A DNA stretch of 64,000 nucleotides from Symsagittifera roscoffensis (Eukaryota; Xenacoelomorpha; Acoela; Convolutidae): positions 74,297,617 through 74,361,616 of the forward strand of contig NC_087063.1 of the NCBI RefSeq assembly GCF_963678635.1, written 5' to 3'. Below are positions 29,161 to 40,164 of this stretch, piece by piece. The position numbers were made by a program, and so were the translations under genes. The notes beneath the pieces were generated by a model that ran no database searches, had not been told where the DNA came from, and saw nothing but the letters and a program-made list of their open reading frames with translations. Numbering within the stretch: the stretch's first letter is position 1; each line of letters opens with the position of its first letter.

Positions 29161-32100
29161 ATGGCGTCGCTGAACAGAAACGAGAAAGTGCAGTGTGGGG
29201 ACTGTTGAAACATGTATGTTAGGTCCCATGCAGTTCGACATCGCAAAATTTGTCAAGCAGGTATTAATTCTTGTTCTGATTGTAGGTATTTCACTTACAA
29301 TAAGCAAGAAATGAATTATCATGGTTTGCTCGTCTTGCGAAAAAATGTTTCGAGTTACCTCTATCTCTACAACATCGGAGAAAAGAAGTTGAAGCGAAAT
29401 AACGGAAACCAAGTGATACTGTGGCGAACTTAATCAAAATTGTAGTGGAGGAAAGAGAAGATGGCGAGAAACTCATAGAGGAGTTGAGTGCTTGTCAACA
29501 CTTCCTTGTAGATACTGAGATGGAGAATGGGAAACATAAAGTATTTAACATTCAAATGTCGAAGTTAGATTCAAAAATTATCAACAAGAAGCTTGAAGAA
29601 GTATTCAATAAGCTAGATTCCGCTGCAAAAATCAATATTGCTTTTGGATTTGTTCTTCGTAATATAGAAACGTGAGAATATTGGTATTACTACGCACTCG
29701 AAAACAATACTTTATTTGAAAAATAGCATTTTCTGTGTACAAAATTGGATTTGATTGCAATCCGGGGAAACGTTGGAAAGTTTGATATCGTAGAGCAATG
29801 CACCCAAGAAGGCCAGAACACAAATTGGAGGCTCAATTTGATCACAAAAGTCACTATTTTTGGTGCGCTGAAAAAGTTCAAATGGGATGGCCAGACTCTG
29901 TATTACCCGAGCCTTTACTGAAAAACCATTCAGTAGACTGTCTTTTATCGGACAAAGATAAACAACCATTCAAAGATCATCTTTGCATTTTCCGTGCATT
30001 AACAATGTAGTTGCATGGTCATAGTAACCACGATGCTCATACATCTCAGCTGTTTAAAGAGTTTATATCAAAATCTGGATACGATCCGGAGAACTTTCGC
30101 GGAGCTGCCATTGATATTTTACCTCATATCGAGCGAATAGTTGAACGCAACATATTCATCTATGACTTGGGAGGAGATCATTCATCTATGAAGTAGAATA
30201 TTTTGGAGAATTAGCTAAGCGAAGTATTTGAAAGTTTGATAAAACCGTGAAATTGCTAAGGTTCAACAATGATATCATTCACACGAATGATAACGATTCT
30301 TTCTTCAAATGCTTTCGATGTCCTAGCTGTGACTGTTTCTTCAACAAATCCGAAATTTTCAATAGACATTTTATGACTTTTAAAGGTCGAGTGCGACACA
30401 TTTATCCAAAGAATGTATATAGACTTCGAGAAACGCTATTTGAAAAGTTGGAAGTTTCAATGCCCCATTTTCGAAAGATAGAACACTATTCAACAACATA
30501 GCCATCTTCATTTTTTAGTCTATTCCTGTTCGATCAGATGAAATGAGAGCTACCCAAAGAACAACCTGGATTGGAAAACACGTTCCAATTTCTGTATCAA
30601 TATCCTCGAACCTGATAGATGAACCATTTTTTTTATAACAAGGATCCACAAAAACTTATTATCGATTTGTAATCAATCTTTTGGCTGAGAAAAGTAAGCT
30701 CGAAATGAGATCTAAGTTGCAAGATTTTGAAAGAGCGGATGACCAAAATTTTCCAGGAGTTGATTGAATGATGTTGAAATCATCAAACTTAAAACTTTTA
30801 ATATGAAGACGAATGTATAGAGGAGACAGAGGAAACTGATATGCCAACCCAGTTTTGAGAACGCAGAAAAATCAGCTGATTGATTTGAAACAAAATCTGG
30901 AGAGGTATGTTAACACGTTACCTGTATTTGGATTCAACAGTGGAATATATGATCTAAACTTGATCAAGAGCTATCTGATTCCCTAATTAATCAATGATAA
31001 AGAAGCTGAACCAATGGTTATCAAAAAGGCTAACGATTTCATGTCCCTCAAGTTTGGAGACATACAGTCTCTCGATATCATGAATTTATTGGGTGGAACA
31101 ACATTTCTAGACTCCTTTCTTAAAGCATATAAAGCAAGTGAGACAAAAAGGTTTTTCCCTTACGATTGATTTGACAGTGCCGACAAGCTCGAAAATGAAG
31201 AAGAAACTCCATACGAAGGTTTTTTTAGTAAACTGGGGAACAGCAACCCTCTTGATAAAGACTTCAAGGATTATCAGAACTTGAGATCAAGTGGACATGA
31301 TGAGCAGCAAGCACTAAACAAACTTCAAATCAAGTCAAAACCCACATCTGGATGGGATAATTACAAATATTTACAAGAGATTTGGCAGAAACATGGAATG
31401 ACTACAATTAAAGATTTTTTGCAGTAGTACTATAACAAAGATGTAGTTCAAACTCTTGAAGCAATGCAAAAAATGGTTCAGTTTTATCATCAGAAATAAA
31501 TTTGTATGTTAAAACTTGGATGTACACTTCCACATCTGGCAAATATTTAGAGAGGATATGACGGATGGACCATCAATTGTGTTTACGCGAAAAGCTGTTT
31601 TGGACGAAATTTTTATCAAGGATTCATCAATTGTCTGCAAATAAATCGTTTTAATTGATGCGAGCAGGCTATATCCCTATTCAATGTGTCAAGATATGCC
31701 AACAGGATTAGACACATGATAGGAGTTTGATTCCGATATGCAAAAATTCAAGGCTAGACAACCGATCTCGCAATTTTGAGAACAAGGTCTGGTCTTACTA
31801 CCAAGAAACAGGACCAGAATGCAGAATTGAGAGCTATCACACATCTGGTAATAAAAAAAAAACTGACTGTTTCAATGTAGATGGATATTGCGATCGCTGC
31901 AAAACATTGTATGGAGCTATGGGATGCTATTACCACTTCTGTCTCTGCCAGGAGACTCGTCCCTCCTTGAGTGACGAGGATTTTGAGAGAGGAAACAAAA
32001 GGCGAGAGATGGATGATTTGAGACGGGAATATATTCGCGAAAAAGGATAAAAAATCGAAGAGATGTGGGAATGTGAGTGGTGGCAAAACTACAAAACGAA

Positions 32101-33384
32101 GGAAAAAATTAGGAATCATACCGATCCAACTTTCCCCTCAAAAAATCTCTCTCAACTGAACCTGCATTAGAAAAACTAAGAGATGGATCTCTTTATGGAT
32201 ATGTTCAGTGTGACTTAGTGGTTCCAGATGAACTGAAAGCAAAATTCGCTAATTTTCATCGAAATTTCAAAAACACTGAAGTTGGAAGAAATGATATTGG
32301 GGAGTATATGCAAAACTATGCAATTGAAAATGATCTTCTTAAGCATCCACAGCGAATGCTTATATCTAGTTTCAAACTAGAACGTGGTTCCATCATTCCT
32401 CCTCTTTTCAATTTTTGTATGGAACTTGGCTTACAGTGTACAAAAGTTTACCGCTTTGTACAGTATCTACCTCAAAAACGCTTCAACAAGTTTGTTCAGT
32501 CAGTTGTTGATGCTAAAAGGGAAAGAGTTGAGAACCCTTTATCCGGTGTTGTTGCAGAGACTATAAAACTCTCAGGTAAGTTATCCTAGGGTTACCAGAT
32601 AATGGATAGATCGAGACTTAAGATCACAAAGTATTTGAATGATGAGAAAACACCAAAAGCAATTAATTAACCACTCTTCAAACGATTGAACACTGTTCAG
32701 GAAGACTTGTACGAGATTGAGTTACTTAAGTCAACAATTGAGCACAAAGAACACATAAGTGTCAGATTTTTCATTCTGCAGTATGCAAAACTTAGAAGGC
32801 TTGAGCTTTACTAAAAAATTTTCGACAATATTTGTGATGTAAATAAGTTTGAATAATTAGAAACGGGCACAGATTTGCTGTATTTAGCTCTTGCTGAGGA
32901 AAACCTGTATGATTGTATTCGTCCGGAGAAAAAACATGACTGGGAAAAAATGAGAAAAAATGATTGCAGAGATTCATTTAGAGCGGACTCAAAAACAAAT
33001 TTTTTTCCGCGAGCATGGTGTAGCGTTCATAAAAAACACAATAAACGAGAACCTGGACTGGTTAAAGAAGAATTCAGGTGGTGTACGGAGACTCTATGCT
33101 CATGCAGCAAGACTTATTGTTGCTATGACAACCAGTCAGACAAGATGAAATTTAGCTGCAAAGTATTGAGTACAAGAATTGTAGAGGAACCCGGTGATGG
33201 CCCTATGGAAAATTACAGGAAAGTACTTGACAAAGCAATAAACTTGACTTTAACAATCAGACAATTTAGAACCATTAATCATATGGTTGCTACATACAAG
33301 CAAATACAGAAGGCATTAAGTTACTTTTACCCGAAAAGACTAGTTCAGGACGACGGAATTCACATAAGACATTTGAACTTGTAA
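29161..33384 (+). pseudogene. polB: Polinton protein-primed DNA polymerase B (degenerate)
   Basis: This enzyme would replicate the element. From ATG 29161: N-terminal Cys/His clusters (V-Q-C-G-D-C; C-S-D-C; C-P-S-C-D-C-F-F near 30325), then the exonuclease. Exo I near 30510 has lost its acidic residues, while W-I-G-K-H-V-P-I-S-V-S-I and Exo II (F-N-S-G-I-Y-D-L-N, 30935-30965) and Exo III (Y-Y-N-K-D-V-V, about 31430) remain. Polymerase motif A is D-A-S-R-L-Y-P-Y-S-M (about 31655). Motif B near 32575 has lost its Asn and Tyr (now a stop). Motif C near 32868 reads G-T-D instead of D-T-D. Before motif B lies a Cys-rich insert (D-G-Y-C-D-R-C-K, 31880-31950). Many stops and frameshifts make it inactive. 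Confidence 0.93.
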
Positions 33385-33614
33385 TTAACTGATAGTATAA
33401 TAGCATTCAATTCCGTATTGATTAACTAACTGTAAACTTGTGGTAAAATGATTATACGAAGCAGTGATTTATATATTTCATCTTCTAAATTTAACTTTTT
33501 TTTTCTCAAAAGCTCGATTTTTTTTCTCGAAGTTTTGTTAGGTTTCAGTATAGCTTTAGATAGTTTTCTCATAGTTTCAAAATTTTGAAACAATAATCAT
33601 AGCATCTAAATTGT
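33385..33614. other. 3' flank of polB, no gene recognised
   Basis: AT-rich sequence between the polB end and the right TIR. Parts such as acaaaacttcg on the minus strand may continue the TIR homology weakly (compare about 10525). No coding content. Confidence 0.45.
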
Positions 33615-33721
33615 ATGATTTAACTAAGAAACGCAAGTATCGCTAAAATCGAGCTCCAAAAATTTTGGGCGCCGAGAAAATTTTCTGAAACTTAGATTGG
33701 TGACCGGATGCTCTATTCCCT
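33615..33721 (-). repeat. Right terminal inverted repeat of the Polinton
   Basis: The reverse complement matches 10282-10307 and 10414-10474: AGGGAATAGAGCATCCGGTC, then TTTCAGAAAATTTTCTCGGC and GGAGCTCGATTTT. The right arm lacks the tandem repeats present on the left. It ends in CT, and repeat R1b begins at the next base. Confidence 0.82.
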
Positions 33722-34208
33722 ATCTGAAAACCTCAACAATTTTAAGGAAAGCATCTTTAATGACACGCTCAATTTTCGACAAGGAAAGTATAAAAATGCA
33801 GTACGATCTTGAGGTAGGTTTTAATTGTAATCGGAATTACTTTTTATTTTTAAATCAACAATATTTTAAATTCATCAATATTGTTGTGCGGCATCTGAAG
33901 TCAATTATGAACGTTTTGTACTTTAAAAAAGTTTGCTTATGAAACTATTTTACTAATAAAAAAAAGACAACTTTGCTTGAAATTATTTCTATGTTTTTGC
34001 TCCAAGTACATTTTATAGGTAGATTTTATGGCTGACACACGGAAACTGACCGCTGTTTTTGCTTGCAACTCATTTTTGACAGACATTCTTTTTTTAAAAT
34101 TTCTGAAGTCTTTTTGACAGCCCTAGGGAACATTTTGCGAAGGGCTTTGCTTTCCAGTAAGTTTTGGATTTCTTACCCTCAATTTTTTTAGTCCCAGGCT
34201 GCCTACAG
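33722..34208. repeat. Dispersed repeat R1, copy b
   Basis: Directly repeats 19-690 (see copy a) and begins immediately after the Polinton terminus. It lacks the 150-bp middle segment of copy a. The words gacagccctagggaacattt and ggatttcttaccct are shared. No coding content. Confidence 0.75.
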
Positions 34209-35852
34209 TGGTAAAATATCTAATTTATCCAATAATAAAATGTAGTTTAGATCAGGTTCCACCCATCCGGGGAGTTTTTAGAATTATCTTTCTTTCTTTA
34301 ATTGAAGGATGGATGATGAACGTTGGTATTTGGCAAACATCATTTTCTTATCCGGTTCCTCTTAAAGAAGAACTTTCCAGGACGCTGGAATAAGGGATAG
34401 GAAATTGTTATCTTGTCATTCGACAACGACTGTGATCCCCAAAGAAATCAATCCGATTTCAAAATGGTTTGCTATGTCAGATTTTTCTGTATTAGTAGAG
34501 AACTGTTTTGTGTGCAGCCTCGTCTGGGAATGGCGTGAGAATCGAGTTTGGAAGGGATGCCTTGTAACTCGGATCTGAATGTATACTTGAACATCGAGGT
34601 GGTCATTGGTCTAGTTCAAAGAAATCTTTTTCTGCGAAGTCAAGTTGTACTCTAAATCCTTTGAGTCGTGATTGTGGACGGCATGTCGTTTGTGTTTAGC
34701 CATTCTTTTGTTTGAGTGTGATGGGATCGTCTAGTCTTTGGATGTTCGTCTTTGTTGTTGTGTATGATCTATATACTGCATATTATGATTTACATTTTAT
34801 AAATTTTTGTTAATTTGGTTTTTAGTCTTGATCTTAGTTAGTTGTTTTCACAAAAGCATTTTATTTTAGTTCAGTTATTTTGAAGTGTTACTCACCCTTG
34901 AGTACCGCTTATTAAAAATTGAAGTGTGGTCACAAAGCGTGGGTGTAGCGCCGTGGGTTAGGCTGGCTATAAGCATGCTCAGGACGTCCTTCTCTGGTGG
35001 GTTAGGCCAGGAGTGGGAGTATGATTTCATGCTGTTTCTTTGAGAGGTCCTCTTATGTGATAACATTTTAAGTTGGTTTTTTAGTCTTTCTTTTGCTACT
35101 TTGATTGTGTCCTTTTTTCAAAAATCAAATTGTTTCTGGTTTGGGTTTGTCTTCGACGTTTTTGTGTTTTTTTTATTTCTTTCTTAGACTTTATAATAGT
35201 CTTCAAAAGAATACATTATCCAGTTTTAAGCTGGGTTAATCCGGTTTGGGTACCGTTGGTTTTTTTTTCTTAGTCATGCTGTTATTTTATGATTTGTGGT
35301 GTTTAGTAAGCTGCGTTTGTTAGTTGGGTTTAGTAAATAATTCCTTTCCAACCGGGTTAAAGAAAAATTTTAAACCTGTTATTGCTTGTTTGAGTTGTTG
35401 TTAGTAAAAACTTGAAACACAAAATCATTATTTAAACAATTTTTTAAGGGCGAGCTGTGCGAGTTTGGATAGAATTCTTGTGCGAATGAATAAAAATATT
35501 GAAAAAGTTAGTACTGCTTTCTCATTTTATGAAATTATTGCTTAGAAATTGAGTTTTACTGCTTTTTGGGAAATTTTAACTTATAAATTTTCATCGTATT
35601 TAATTTTACTGCTTCTTGGGGAAATCATTTATAAATGAAATTACTACATTGGGTATGAATTTTACTACATTTTTTAGTGCGAAAGATTTAGGAGTTTTAA
35701 TATAAATTAACAAGTTTGTATTTTTATTTGTCTTTTTTCTGTTTTGTAGATGATTGTGGTGTGAATACTAAAAGAAAAAACTAAACATTGATAGAAAATG
35801 GTTAGTACAAATTTGAATTTATTAGTTAAAAGTATTTTAATTCATTTTTACC
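34209..35852 (-). promoter_or_regulatory. 3' non-coding region / candidate 3' LTR of Gypsy element G3-alpha
   Basis: No gene is recognised here. Read on the minus strand, this follows the last G3 ORF. A less AT-rich patch at 34920-35060 has two copies of gtgggttaggc and could be LTR sequence. A minus-strand AATAAA occurs at about 34858-34865. The part 35575-35840 is repeated at 44985-45240 and 53115-53370, where it also follows the same ORF, so it is the element's 3' untranslated region. No second LTR lies in the window, so LTR limits cannot be fixed. Confidence 0.4.
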
Positions 35853-37569
35853 TTATTCATCTGGGAAAAAGCCATGTGGGAAGATGTCGTGAATTAAGTC
35901 TGATGTTGTTAATAACTTGGCTAGTATGCGAATGACATTTTTAGTTTGTAACAGTGGCCAAAGCAATTGAAGTGCGTTGATGGTGTTTAGTTCTTCTGTG
36001 CCTACTGCGAACTCATAAAGTGTGTTTTGGATTAGATTGTAAAATTTATGATTATATTTAGTGTTATGAATAAACTCTAGTATGGGTATTTCCATAGGTT
36101 GTATGAATTCATGCGGGATAATGAAGGGTCTTGATTCTTCATCATTGAAGGTCTTCGTGATGGGACAGAATATATACATTTGGGTAACTGGGTCGTAGTT
36201 GAGGAGGATGCCGTGGAGGTTAGTATTTTTAATGCAATATGTAAAGTTAAGAAAGAATGGTGATATGTCGAGTTAAAAAACTGAAAACGGTGATGGGGTT
36301 GTCGTGTTGGTGTATGTAAGTCAAAATGGTTTTGTATAAAACGATAATATGTGTAAGTGTGCATTTGTTTAGTGCGTAACATTATATCGTGGGAACAGTG
36401 CAAATTGCGTTCCTGTGGTGAAAGAAAGTGAAATGTTAGTGAAAATAACTGAAGTTTATCATTGAAGCTTTCATATGCTTGTATGTCAACTAGTGCTTCT
36501 GAAATTATATTATCGTGCTTTTAATCAAAACTATTAAATGTAAATAGATATGGTGTTTTAATAAAAAAATTTCGGTTATTTGTGGGTTTGCAAATCGGTC
36601 TTTGTCTAAAAATTGATCTTGGTTAGGACGGATGATATTATGATCGTAGTATTCTATTGAGAAATCGTTAGCTCGGGTTGCGGTGAATGTTTTTAATAAT
36701 TTTTTATATCCAACGTAAGTAAATTGTCGAGGTGTTAATGATGTGGTGAGTTTATATAGTATATTTTTGTTTTTCTCGATGTTTTCATTAGTGTTAGTTA
36801 GTGGTAGATAAAGGGGGTTAGAATAATTGTAGTAAGCTGTCCACCTATGGAAATGAGGGTAGGGTTATTTGAAGGAAATTTTTTGTGTTTGTGTGTGATG
36901 TATTCTCTGGCTGTTCCGGGTTTGGTTGTTAATGGGTGATTTGGGAATTTTCGTTTAAAATTGCGGTAAGCCCGGTTAGTGCTGGTAGGTGTTTCGGTGG
37001 ATGTGGATGATTGAGCTAATGATGGAAAGTAAGCTGAAGAGGGTGTATGAGTTGGTAGATTTGATGATGTTACTGTTGATGATAGTTGATGTATCGTAAG
37101 AGTGTTGGGGTATGTTAATTGTTGTTGTAGTGTAATAAAATTGTCAAGTTCTTCGGAAATTTGAATGTTATCTGGGGAGTTATTATGTGATCTGTCGGAG
37201 TTAAATGGAGAATAGGTTGGGGTTACTTGTGAAGCGTAAGAAGGAGTGGAAAGGGATGGGAGTGGATGACTGGTTTGGATTGGTCGAAAGGGGGTATTGA
37301 AAAAACTGAAGAGTTCGTGTGGGTATGGGTAGAGGGAGATGGTTCGGAGTCTGCGAATTTGTCGGGAGTTTCTACATCGGAGTTGTAAAATTGTAGATGG
37401 TATGAAAAACTGAAATATCTGAGTTAGTATCAGAAATCATGCTCGATGGTATATTAATAACTGGAGAATCGGGTGGCGGGAAAGCAAAAAGTGGGATAAT
37501 TGGGATTTGAGTTTGGAGGTTGGCTGGGTGGGAATTTGAGCGATGGAGGGATCCAATTTGTGGGCTCAT
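35853..37569 (-). pseudogene. 3'-terminal ORF of G3-alpha (ORF X), frameshifted
   Basis: This ORF lies downstream of the envelope-like gene. The N-terminal part is Pro/Ser/Thr-rich (P-P-P-D-S-P-V-I-N-I-P). The C-terminal part is well defined: L-P-L-T-N-T-N-E-N-I, L-T-P-R-Q-F-T-Y-V-G-Y-K-K-L-L, N-L-H-C-S-H-D-I-M-L-R-T, M-Y-I-F-C-P-I-T-K-T-F and a final H-G-F-F-P-D-E. Copies at 45252-47045 and 53382-55175 read almost the same. Frameshifts split it into frames 36179-35853 and 36403-36077. This copy lacks about 60 bp near 36840 that the others keep. I do not recognise it. An accessory protein is possible. Confidence 0.5.
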
Positions 37570-37997
37570 CGTGGGCTAAAAAAATGACTATTTTGAGACT
37601 GAAAAGTGGTGGTATGAGGTTGTTCAATAATTTGTTCATATGTATTATCATTTTGTGAATGATGTGTCACTATGTGTTGAATGGGACTTTGTGTTGTATT
37701 TGGTCTATAATTTGGATTATTTGTGATTGCTAGGTTTCGAAAGTTTCGGGGAACTAATGATAATGGATGGTTTTGTGGTAGGGGTGGTATCTGTGGTGCT
37801 GTAGGTGTTGTATCTACATTATAATGTTCTTCGTCATATGTGTTTGGTCTTGTGGATATTTTTGTATTATATTTTTTTATTTGTGCATCTAGAAGTGTTT
37901 TATTGATTGATGATGAAAAAATTCCAAAAAATCCTGCAAATAATATACGTGCTACACTTGCTTGGCAATTTACTTGTGTGTGTATAGCGCATGTGTT
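37570..37997 (-). pseudogene. Open frame after the envelope-like gene (possible cytoplasmic tail), alpha
   Basis: Immediately after the TAG that ends the envelope frame, the same strand stays open with V-A-R-I-L-F-A-G-F-F-G-I-F, then a Thr/Pro/Asn-rich tail (P-T-A-P-Q-I-P-P-L-P-Q-N-H-P-L). All copies have the same TAG. If the stop is read through or bypassed, this would be a long proline-rich tail after the membrane segment. It may instead be the start of ORF X. Confidence 0.35.
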
Positions 37998-40060
37998 CTA
38001 GATTCCTTTTAACAGTGAGAAAAGAAATCCAATAAAATTAAACATAGCGTATAAGATAGTTAATCTTTCTAAGATGTAATAGGGCCATCCTAGAAAGGCG
38101 AGAATTTTGTTTTTTAAGGTTAAAAAACTGAAAATATTTATGGTTGAATTATCTGGTGTTCTGTATTTTTCACCGTTTAAGTATATATAATCTTTAATAT
38201 CCTTAAAGTATCCGCTGTAGTCTTGTGTATAAATGTCTGCAAATCCTGCGATTTCGGCAAGTTTTCTTAAATTCTGGTGGATTGATTGTCGTTGTATTGT
38301 GTCCATTTGTGTTAATAATTCTTGAATTTGTTGTGTTCTAATGAGATGTTGTATATCAGATTTAGAATATATTCCAATTGATTGTAAATCAATATTTGGG
38401 TTACGAGCGATAGCTCTGATGCTTTCGGGTGAAAACTTTTTTAGTAGTTGCATTAATGTAGGATACGGTAAGTAGGTAGTATTTATCTTCATCAGGGTTT
38501 AATTGTACGACATTGTGGCTATTTTCTGATCCACATGGGACTGCGGTATCCCAAAATTATGTTCGTCTTGAAAGTGTGTCGACAAAATGTACTTTATTTT
38601 TGTAGAATATGGGGATTCTTTTATAACAACGTTTATCTTCAAAAACATATAATGGTGATACTTTTTTGGTGCAAGTATAAAACCATAAAATGTTTCCTTC
38701 ATAATCAAGAAAGTTTGATCTATTTCCTGATAATAAGTATCCTGCGTAAGGTATTTTTAATATTGCTAATGCGAGTGATTGTAAGATTTGTGTTCTTTCT
38801 AATTCGCATAGTTGATGAAGTGTTTCTAATTCAGAAAGTGACATTTCTTGGAGAATTCTACCAATTGTGTAGTCTAATTTCATATCGAAGTGAATATCAT
38901 AATGAATATTACCAAAGAAGGTGCTATTCTTTAGTGATAATTCTTGTAAACGTGTGCTTTTACTATCGTATTGTCTTAGCTTTCCACCAGGGTTTTCTGT
39001 GCTTTTATAAAAGTTCACTGGGACGTATGATGTGCCTTCGTTAATAGGGTGACTTGTTGCATAAGGGTCAAATTTTATTTTTCCAGTGGTCAAGTCGAAA
39101 CCTTTTTCGTATTCGACAAGTATTTCAGAGTATTGTGTTTTATAAAGTGGATTGCTATATTTACATGCAAATTCTGTTTCGTGATAGATTTGAAAACGTG
39201 TCAATTTATTTTCTATATCATGAATGTTTTTGAAATCATTGCTTTGTTTGTGAGACGGGTTCACTTGTTTGTATGGAATTGATTCAATAAAATATTTTTC
39301 ATGAAATTTTATCATTCGAGCGTGTATTTTTGCTACTTGAAATGTTGTGCATGTATCTTTGGGAAACCAAACAATTGTTGCTTGGGTTCATGTTGTAGGG
39401 TCACAATAACCTTGATCATTTTTGCAAGGCAATCTAATTCCTTGATAGATCATGGTGTTATCAGTTAAATCTCGTGTGAGTTGTATTTTTTCAAGTTGCA
39501 TCTTTCAATCAAAAAACATTATTTCTTGATATCCTTTATTTTTTGTGTCTCCTTTGCAGTTTGAGGGATTTTTTATTCCAATGTGTGGTACCCAGTGTTT
39601 ATTGTGTATATCATAAGTTAATCGTCCGTGTGCGCCATTATATGGGTATTTTTTCGTCTAATTGAATATGTCCTTGGTATTGTTCAAGTTCTGCTTGATG
39701 TACAGTATCGGCAAAGACTTGAAAACGTACTGTTTTTCTATCTGTCTTTTTATTTCTTGTTAGATTTAGTCTGAGTAATTCGTTTTTACAATCGTCGGGA
39801 TTTATATGTAAAAGTCGTTCTATGTTACTTTGGTAAAATGATTCGTGATCAAGTCGGTTTTTATTTCCGTTGTACTTTCTTTTCGGAAAATGATGCTGTA
39901 AACTTATATCCTGTGACTGTTGTTGCTCGGGCTTTTGAATACAGTGTTGCTATTACATTTGTAGTTTCTATAGCTTGTGGTTCTGTTTCGAATTGTGTTA
40001 CTTGATTTATTGCATACTTGTGTAGTGTTTTTTGTTCGTTTTCTTCACAATCATAGTGTG
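37998..40060 (-). pseudogene. Envelope-like glycoprotein of G3-alpha
   Basis: An envelope would give the element a route out of the cell. The ectodomain begins near Y-D-C-E-E-N-E (about 40055) and has paired Cys in N-C-K, L-P-C-K-N-D-Q-G-Y-C, D-T-C-T-T-F and K-R-C-Y. It goes on in frame 39315-38557 and ends with a hydrophobic segment (I-L-A-F-L-G-W-P-Y-Y-I-L, then M-F-N-F-I-G-F-L-F-S-L-L) at about 38120-38000. A coiled-coil-like stretch precedes it. TGA codons near 39391 and 39505, an extra T near 39650 and a missing 17-18 bp near 39870 break it. The overall plan resembles captured viral fusion glycoproteins. The exact class is not clear. Confidence 0.55.
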
Positions 40061-40164
40061 TTACTAATAAATCCTGAGGTCCTGTGCAAGGAGATGGATT
40101 TGTGTTTTGGTCGGAAAATATTAGAAAAAGGATGTGCTGAAATGTTAATTTTTTTTAGAATATA

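Larger units (their letters stand above)
10282..33721. mobile_element. Degenerate Maverick/Polinton transposon, about 23.4 kb
   Basis: Matching inverted termini (10282-10474 and about 33615-33721) enclose retroviral-type integrase fragments, a FtsK/HerA-type packaging ATPase, a Polinton capsid-type protein and a type B DNA polymerase. This combination is diagnostic of Mavericks/Polintons, virus-like transposons related to adintoviruses. The outermost bases read AG on the left and CT on the right, as is usual for Polintons. No matching 6-bp target duplication is visible (TAATAT against ATCTGA). The element is longer than the usual 15-20 kb because its centre is tandemly expanded. I could not find the major capsid protein or the adenain-type protease. 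Confidence 0.9.

Noticed and set aside
28882-29412. Full 176-codon minus ORF as one gene
   Set aside because: Its first half is the complement of the polB N-terminal Cys/His region. Only the part below about 29155 is kept as a possible gene.
10276-33727. 6-bp target-site duplication of the Polinton
   Set aside because: The flanks read TAATAT and ATCTGA, which do not match. The ends may be rearranged or the boundary may be off by a few bases.
34900-35070. tRNA or other structured RNA in the less AT-rich patch
   Set aside because: I could not find a tRNA B-box-like GGTTCGAATCC or a cloverleaf. The patch is better explained as LTR sequence.
38535-39044. 169-codon plus-strand ORF
   Set aside because: Antisense to the envelope-like gene, and rich in Phe/Leu/Cys as expected for the complement of AT-rich coding sequence.
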